Below, piece by piece: positions 60,584 through 64,000 of a stretch of DNA of 64,000 nt. The stretch is from Parachlamydiales bacterium. Its GTDB lineage: Bacteria > Chlamydiota > Chlamydiia > Chlamydiales > Parachlamydiaceae. A model generated the notes under the pieces. The model did no database searches. It was not told where the DNA came from and saw only the letters and a program-made list of their open reading frames with translations. Where the stretch lies: NCBI GenBank assembly GCA_020051075.1, contig JAGVJP010000041.1, forward strand, positions 24,766 to 88,765. The letters are read 5' to 3'. The first letter of the stretch is position 1. Each line of letters opens with the position of its first letter. A program made the translations under genes and the position numbers.

Positions 60584-61380
60584 TTATAAAATTTTTTTAA
60601 ATAAATTTTCCCTGTAGCTGGGATCGACCGCAACAGTTAATCTTTTGGCATTTGTGCCATGCTTCTTAACATTATCCTTTGTTAACATTCCCAGGATAAT
60701 TTTTCTTATTTACAGATAAGTTCTGAGCACCTATTCTATCTCGATATCGACTTTCATCCTCGCGGAATATGACGTCTAAACGCCAATGTAAACAATTTTC
60801 TACTTCCCAATGTCCTCGTACACCGTACTCAAAAAGTTTTGCACCCATTTCAATACTACTTATATAATAGCAAATTTCCTCAGAAGTTTTTGTTCCCATT
60901 GTTCTTTCTCTTATAACCATTCCCTTAAAGTCCTTGTGTATAGCGCGTCGTCAAAAAATAATTTTGGAATCGCCTTAATTTCATTTGATTATCATTCACT
61001 TTCTTTTGACCAATGTAGATACCATTCTGATTACTCCATGCATTTAAAATATGTTCACCCTCTAATCCAATTCCTTTTCAGTTGCACAAGAGTTTTTCCG
61101 TCAAAACTGATTACATCGATAGAAAATCTCTCTCTCCATCCATCTGATCAAAAAATCATTAAAAGCTTTAGGGTCAATTAATCCGAATGTCCTTCCAAAA
61201 GTATCATGAGATGGTATTCCATTGGGAAGTGAAACAAATTTAGCGATTCATTCTTGCATTGCTTTGCCCATAGTTTCTATTTCAGTCCAGCTATTTGCTT
61301 CGCATAATGAATAAACAAATTTACATCCCTCCTCATATTTCTTTGTACTTCTGAGAGTGGTCCTATCCTGACACCCTTTT
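60584..61380 (-). pseudogene. Degenerate ISAs1-family transposase
   Basis: Fragments of one transposase are spread over three frames on the minus strand. The N-terminal part reads FVSLPNGIPSHDTFGRTFGLIDP with an in-frame stop just before (Q E stop I A K). The FDGKT region follows after a frameshift. The best part is GHWEVENCLHWRLDVIFRED (60800 region) and the C-terminus is KRLTVAVDPSYRENLFKKIL ending at 60584. Order and motifs fit the ISAs1/DDE family, with the middle catalytic region largely lost. It is inactive. I could not define both terminal repeats. Confidence 0.88.
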
Positions 61381-61406
61381 TTGCTTAATCGAAGAAACAT
61401 GCCTTA

Positions 61407-62351
61407 TTAATAAAACGACCAAGCAATGTTCAAGTTAAGCGCATAATCAAATTTACGTTGATCACCTGATAAATTCTGAATTATTGGAAGACTGATTCCG
61501 AATTGAACTAAGATTTTCTTTGAAGAAATCCATAAAGAAGGAGTGACATAGACTACATTTCCTCCAGAATTTTTGTCAAAAATCCCGTCGATTCTGTTTC
61601 TTTTGTTATATTCCCCATCGATTTCTATCATCCATGCATAGATCCATCCTTGGGGACTCGGAATATTTCTTCCAAGTCCAAATTGATAAAGAAATTGTTC
61701 TCCGATTTTGGTCTTATTATCAGTACTTGTAAAAACAGCCCCCTGCGCAGTAAACATAAACCAATCCACCATTGTGCGGTAATATGCTCCTCCTAAAAAA
61801 AGACTCGGTGAACCAAAACCCGTTGATGGATTTTTCTTGGTTGAACCTGTAGGAAATGTGATATTTCCTATCAACGTTGCTTGGTCAACATGTGTGAGAG
61901 TTTTTTTGTTATAAAATGCATACTCAAACTGTATAAAAAAATCTTCTAGCCCATTTGATTTGTTATGTCCATTTTTAATTATTGGAGTAAATGGAAGATT
62001 AAAAAAAACAGACCATTCATTAGTGATTCCAAATAGAATACCTGGAATAAGATCAATCGTCATTTTCTTATTTCCAATGAATTCATCTGCAAAAAAATAT
62101 AACTGGATTTCACCTTTATCAATAATATTTCCTCCAAAACCAAAAAGAGCGGCAGGTTGCTGTGAAGTAGGCAATGCAAAATTGCCAACTTTAGGTGGCT
62201 CTGATGATTCTTCTGTTTTCATCTTATTGTTTTCATTCGTTGCTTGTTCTTTGCACTCTGAATTATTACAATCGTTAATCTGTCCGTATGTTAGCGAGAA
62301 AGTAAAAAGGATAGTTAGAACCAAAAGTTTCAAAATAGAAGATTTAATCAT
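61407..62351 (-). CDS. Outer-membrane beta-barrel protein
   Basis: 314 residues with a signal peptide (SSILKLLVLTILFTFSLTYG), a charged Lys/Glu linker, then amphipathic strands ending IAWSFY, with a C-terminal aromatic as in outer-membrane barrels. Internal features such as NITFPTGSTKKNPSTGFGSPSLFLG in pieces (TFPTGSTKKNP, GSPSLFLGG) resemble the broad group annotated as transporter or MetA-pathway-like barrels. It is divergent from the CsoR-type repressor and may belong to the same metal-response set. The substrate is unknown. Confidence 0.75.
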   Translation of the reverse strand: MIKSSILKLLVLTILFTFSLTYGQINDCNNSECKEQATNENNKMKTEESSEPPKVGNFALPTSQQPAALFGFGGNIIDKGEIQLYFFADEFIGNKKMTIDLIPGILFGITNEWSVFFNLPFTPIIKNGHNKSNGLEDFFIQFEYAFYNKKTLTHVDQATLIGNITFPTGSTKKNPSTGFGSPSLFLGGAYYRTMVDWFMFTAQGAVFTSTDNKTKIGEQFLYQFGLGRNIPSPQGWIYAWMIEIDGEYNKRNRIDGIFDKNSGGNVVYVTPSLWISSKKILVQFGISLPIIQNLSGDQRKFDYALNLNIAWSFY

Positions 62352-62489
62352 ATAATTTTTTCATAAAAGGAATGGGCAAGAATCATATATCGTAAAAACA
62401 ATTTTTAAAACAAGGAAATTCTTTTCTTTTGAGAATTTCGTTTCGATTCCTTTGAAGAAATTTTGCGCGTGCATGTGATTTCTTTTACG

Positions 62490-62518
62490 TTGACATTATT
62501 TAGCCATCTATATACCAT
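62490..62518 (+). promoter_or_regulatory. Promoter of the csoR-like operon
   Basis: A perfect TTGACA at 62490-62495, 17 bases, then TACCAT at 62513-62518 (four of six to TATAAT). The -10 lies inside the dyad recognised as the likely repressor site. Confidence 0.6.
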
Positions 62519-62530
62519 ACGGGGGTATCC
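62511..62530. promoter_or_regulatory. CsoR/RcnR-type operator
   Basis: The dyad ATACC-ATACGGG-GGTAT, with a run of five G, closely matches known operators of this repressor family (ATACC..GGGTAT type). It overlaps the -10 region, so binding would block transcription until metal is bound. Confidence 0.7.
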
Positions 62531-62552
62531 TATAAATGAAGAAGGAATTTTT

Positions 62553-62858
62553 ATGACAGATAAGTCGTGTTGCCACAATCGGCCATCCCAACATCCCTCC
62601 CACCATAAGCAATTGTCTCATCTAAATAGAGTAAGTGGACAAATAGAGGGAATCAAAAAAATGATCGAAGATGGAAGATATTGCCCTGAAATCTTAAACC
62701 AGCTTCGCGCGATACGTTCGGCTGTTAAAAGCATTGAATTGCGCATTTTGGATACACATTTATCCTCGTGTGTAACTGAAGCTTGCTATTCTCAGGATCA
62801 AAATGAGCAAAAAGCGAAAATTGCCGAAATCCGCGAATTAATTAAAAGATTTGAATGA
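62553..62858 (+). CDS. CsoR/RcnR-family metal-responsive repressor
   Basis: 101 residues from ATG 62553 with GAAGGA upstream. The three-helix repressor fold is clear: HLNRVSGQIEGIKKMIEDGRYC in parts, QLRAIRSAVKSIELRI and DTHLSSCV. Cys44, His69 and Cys73 have the same spacing (25 and 4) as the Cu(I) ligands Cys36, His61 and Cys65 of CsoR. An additional N-terminal His/Cys-rich stretch (CCHNRPSQHPSHH) resembles nickel or cobalt sensors, so the metal is uncertain. Its dyad operator is directly upstream (autorepression). The next gene starts within its last codons or just after. Confidence 0.9.
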   Translation: MTDKSCCHNRPSQHPSHHKQLSHLNRVSGQIEGIKKMIEDGRYCPEILNQLRAIRSAVKSIELRILDTHLSSCVTEACYSQDQNEQKAKIAEIRELIKRFE

Positions 62859-62878
62859 GTTCTTACATTGAGGTTTGT

Positions 62879-63130
62879 ATGACATTTAATAGTGAAATTT
62901 TTAATCCTAAAGATGTCAGCGTACGACTGTCTTATGGTGTATTAAAAACGAGAATGTTGTTGTTTGGATTTATAGGAGTCTCTCTTGTAGCCATAGGATT
63001 TCTTAACATGGCACAATCTATTAGAGCTAATACCAGAAGCTGTTCTCAATTTACTCAAGACAGATACTGCGACTGTGGTAGAGGTTGCTTATGTGGAACT
63101 GGTTGTGGTTGCATCAAAAATAATCTGTAG
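62879..63130 (+). CDS. Membrane-anchored cysteine-rich protein
   Basis: 83 residues from ATG 62879 after GAGG; ATG 62855, overlapping the repressor stop (ATGA), is an alternative. One membrane segment (MLLFGFIGVSLVAIGFL) is followed by a tail with seven cysteines in YCDCGRGCLCGTGCGC-like clusters, as in metallothioneins. It is probably a periplasmic-side metal trap or delivery protein controlled by the repressor. I know of no named family. Confidence 0.7.
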   Translation: MTFNSEIFNPKDVSVRLSYGVLKTRMLLFGFIGVSLVAIGFLNMAQSIRANTRSCSQFTQDRYCDCGRGCLCGTGCGCIKNNL

Positions 63131-63367
63131 CCGTTCACAGGGTCCAGGCCTTCCAAAATGATGTTTGAAGGGATGAGATGCGAATAAATCGGCGAAATTC
63201 ATAGTTTTTTTACTATATAATGAGCTGATTTCTGAAGTAGATCGCCATTCAAACCCATTTGGGAAGTGTCTACACACTCCTGAACGATTACAATAATCTG
63301 AAATAGCATTTTAGGAATGGCTAAAGCTGTTTTTAAAATCTTTTTCAACAACAAAAAGGAAAAAAAC

Positions 63368-63598
63368 ATGAAAATGTTATTTAGTTTTTTAGGGGCTTCT
63401 CTCATGGTAGCTACCTTTCTTTCAGCTGCTCCAACAATGGTTAATTGTTATTGCCAGAATTGTGCATGCATACAAGAAAGACATTGCGGATGTTATTCCA
63501 GATCGGGATGTCAGTGTTCTTCGCAAGCTTGTCAATGCGTGGAGAATTGTCAATGTGGTTATAATTGTTCTTGTGAAAGTAATTGTAGTTGCAGTTAA
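63368..63598 (+). CDS. Exported metallothionein-like protein
   Basis: 76 residues from ATG 63368 with AAGGA upstream. A signal peptide (MKMLFSFLGASLMVATFLSA) is followed by about 50 residues with 16 cysteines in CxC and CxxC spacing (CGCYSRSGCQCSSQACQC). Ordinary bacterial metallothioneins are cytoplasmic, so export is unusual. The 237-base gap to the previous gene suggests its own promoter, though metal control with the csoR-like gene is likely. No match to a named family. Confidence 0.72.
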   Translation: MKMLFSFLGASLMVATFLSAAPTMVNCYCQNCACIQERHCGCYSRSGCQCSSQACQCVENCQCGYNCSCESNCSCS

Positions 63599-63636
63599 GT
63601 TGTCAAAAAATTGCATTTACTATTAATTTTAATAAT

Positions 63637-63672
63637 AAAAACGTCTGGTTTTAAAAATCAGGCGTTTTTTGC
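63637..63672. terminator. Bidirectional terminator
   Basis: ACGTCTGGTT pairs with AATCAGGCGT (two wobble pairs) and is followed by TTTTTT; the other strand has AAAA-rich flank giving TTTTATTATT. It serves the cysteine-rich gene and the convergent phosphorylase. Confidence 0.8.
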
Positions 63673-63744
63673 TTTCTTTGTCTGATTCTTCCTTTAGCAG
63701 CTCAGACAGGATGATGCGCGATTCTGGCAATATGAGCTCCTCGC

Positions 63745-63999
63745 TTAATGGAAGTACGCTTTAGTGACATATTGCTGGATCATTCGCTGAGTGTTAAAAA
63801 AAGAACCATTTAGAGAAATACAATGCCTCATGATATTAACGAATCGATCACGGTCATAAAAAGTTGGAATAACAACATTTTCTAATTTATAATAAAGATC
63901 ATTTGCATCCGATGTATCCGTTGTAGATCCATTAATTGGAGTTTTACCAAATGTCCATCCAGTTATTTCTTCAATACAGCCTTCAATCCACCAGCCGTC
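63745..63999 (-). CDS. Alpha-glucan phosphorylase, C-terminal end only
   Basis: The last 85 codons of a gene entering from the right edge. [35 protein letters not shown] in parts ([13 protein letters not shown]) and [17 protein letters not shown] are the C-terminal signature of the short alpha-glucan (maltodextrin/glycogen) phosphorylase family. It releases glucose-1-phosphate from glycogen, a pathway kept by chlamydiae. The 5' part lies outside the window. Confidence 0.85.
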   Translation of the reverse strand, partial: DGWWIEGCIEEITGWTFGKTPINGSTTDTSDANDLYYKLENVVIPTFYDRDRFVNIMRHCISLNGSFFNTQRMIQQYVTKAYFH

Positions 64000-64000
64000 G

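Noticed and set aside
63131..63367. Possible transposase fragment (HFPNGFEWRS, SLYSKKTMNF) between the two Cys-rich genes
   Set aside because: Short frames in different phases with no recognised motif. Too weak to call.

Overview
The window looks like chromosome of an environmental chlamydia (order Parachlamydiales; Waddlia-like is my best guess). The evidence is: a GreA with a very long N-terminal domain, an HrcA with a C-terminal extension, the hrcA-grpE-dnaK order, a metal P-type ATPase next to a CT728-like membrane protein with serS nearby, dppD-dppF beside rpoN, a cysteine-rich MOMP-like outer-membrane protein, and a 115-kDa-class glutamate dehydrogenase. The host link (amoeba or other eukaryote) is inferred from eukaryote-like proteins: ankyrin repeats, an RHS protein and a possible RhoGEF-like protein.

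Layout. 1-4.4 kb: an unknown protein running off the left edge, an alanine/sodium symporter with a structured upstream leader, and threonine synthase. 4.8-8.8 kb: heat-shock operon with sigma-66-type promoter and CIRCE operator. 9-12.1 kb: glutamate dehydrogenase. 12.3-14.1 kb: three tandem related membrane proteins. 14.2-17 kb: metal ATPase and VIT1-like partner, then an S23 four-helix-bundle gene bracketed by 59-bp inverted repeats. 17.6-28.5 kb: a large unknown protein, M18 aminopeptidase, MOMP-like protein, serS, an LplT-acyltransferase fusion, a lipoprotein and two paralogous small proteins. 28.5-34.5 kb: sugar epimerase and parB, a TPR-like membrane protein, alcohol dehydrogenase and a polysaccharide-export lipoprotein. 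34.6-39.2 kb: RHS protein and an unknown Ser-rich protein meeting stop to stop. 39.4-47 kb: tRNA-Arg with a metallo-hydrolase starting on the very next base, a 280-bp MITE-like element, two peroxiredoxins, a glycosyltransferase, mutY and greA. 47-58.4 kb: rdgB, a YacP-like nuclease, a Tam-like methyltransferase, small membrane and helical-repeat proteins, transaldolase, a HicAB-like pair, dppDF and rpoN. 58.5-64 kb: an AT-rich accessory region with an ankyrin protein, a dead ISAs1 transposase, an outer-membrane barrel, a CsoR-type metal repressor with two cysteine-rich metal-binding-like proteins, and the 3' end of an alpha-glucan phosphorylase.

The most striking non-coding feature is a set of long palindromic repeats. 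Family A (motif GGATCGC..GCGGCAGGAT, six loci) and family B (at least four loci) lie mostly directly downstream of stop codons and form stems of 39-50 bp. In several genes the repeat supplies the last codons and the stop, giving C-termini such as KTG. A separate MITE-like element writes the same tail into the two ORFs that run into it. Several convergent gene pairs overlap at their 3' ends.

All calls are from reading the sequence; no database search was run. Family names come from recognised motifs.
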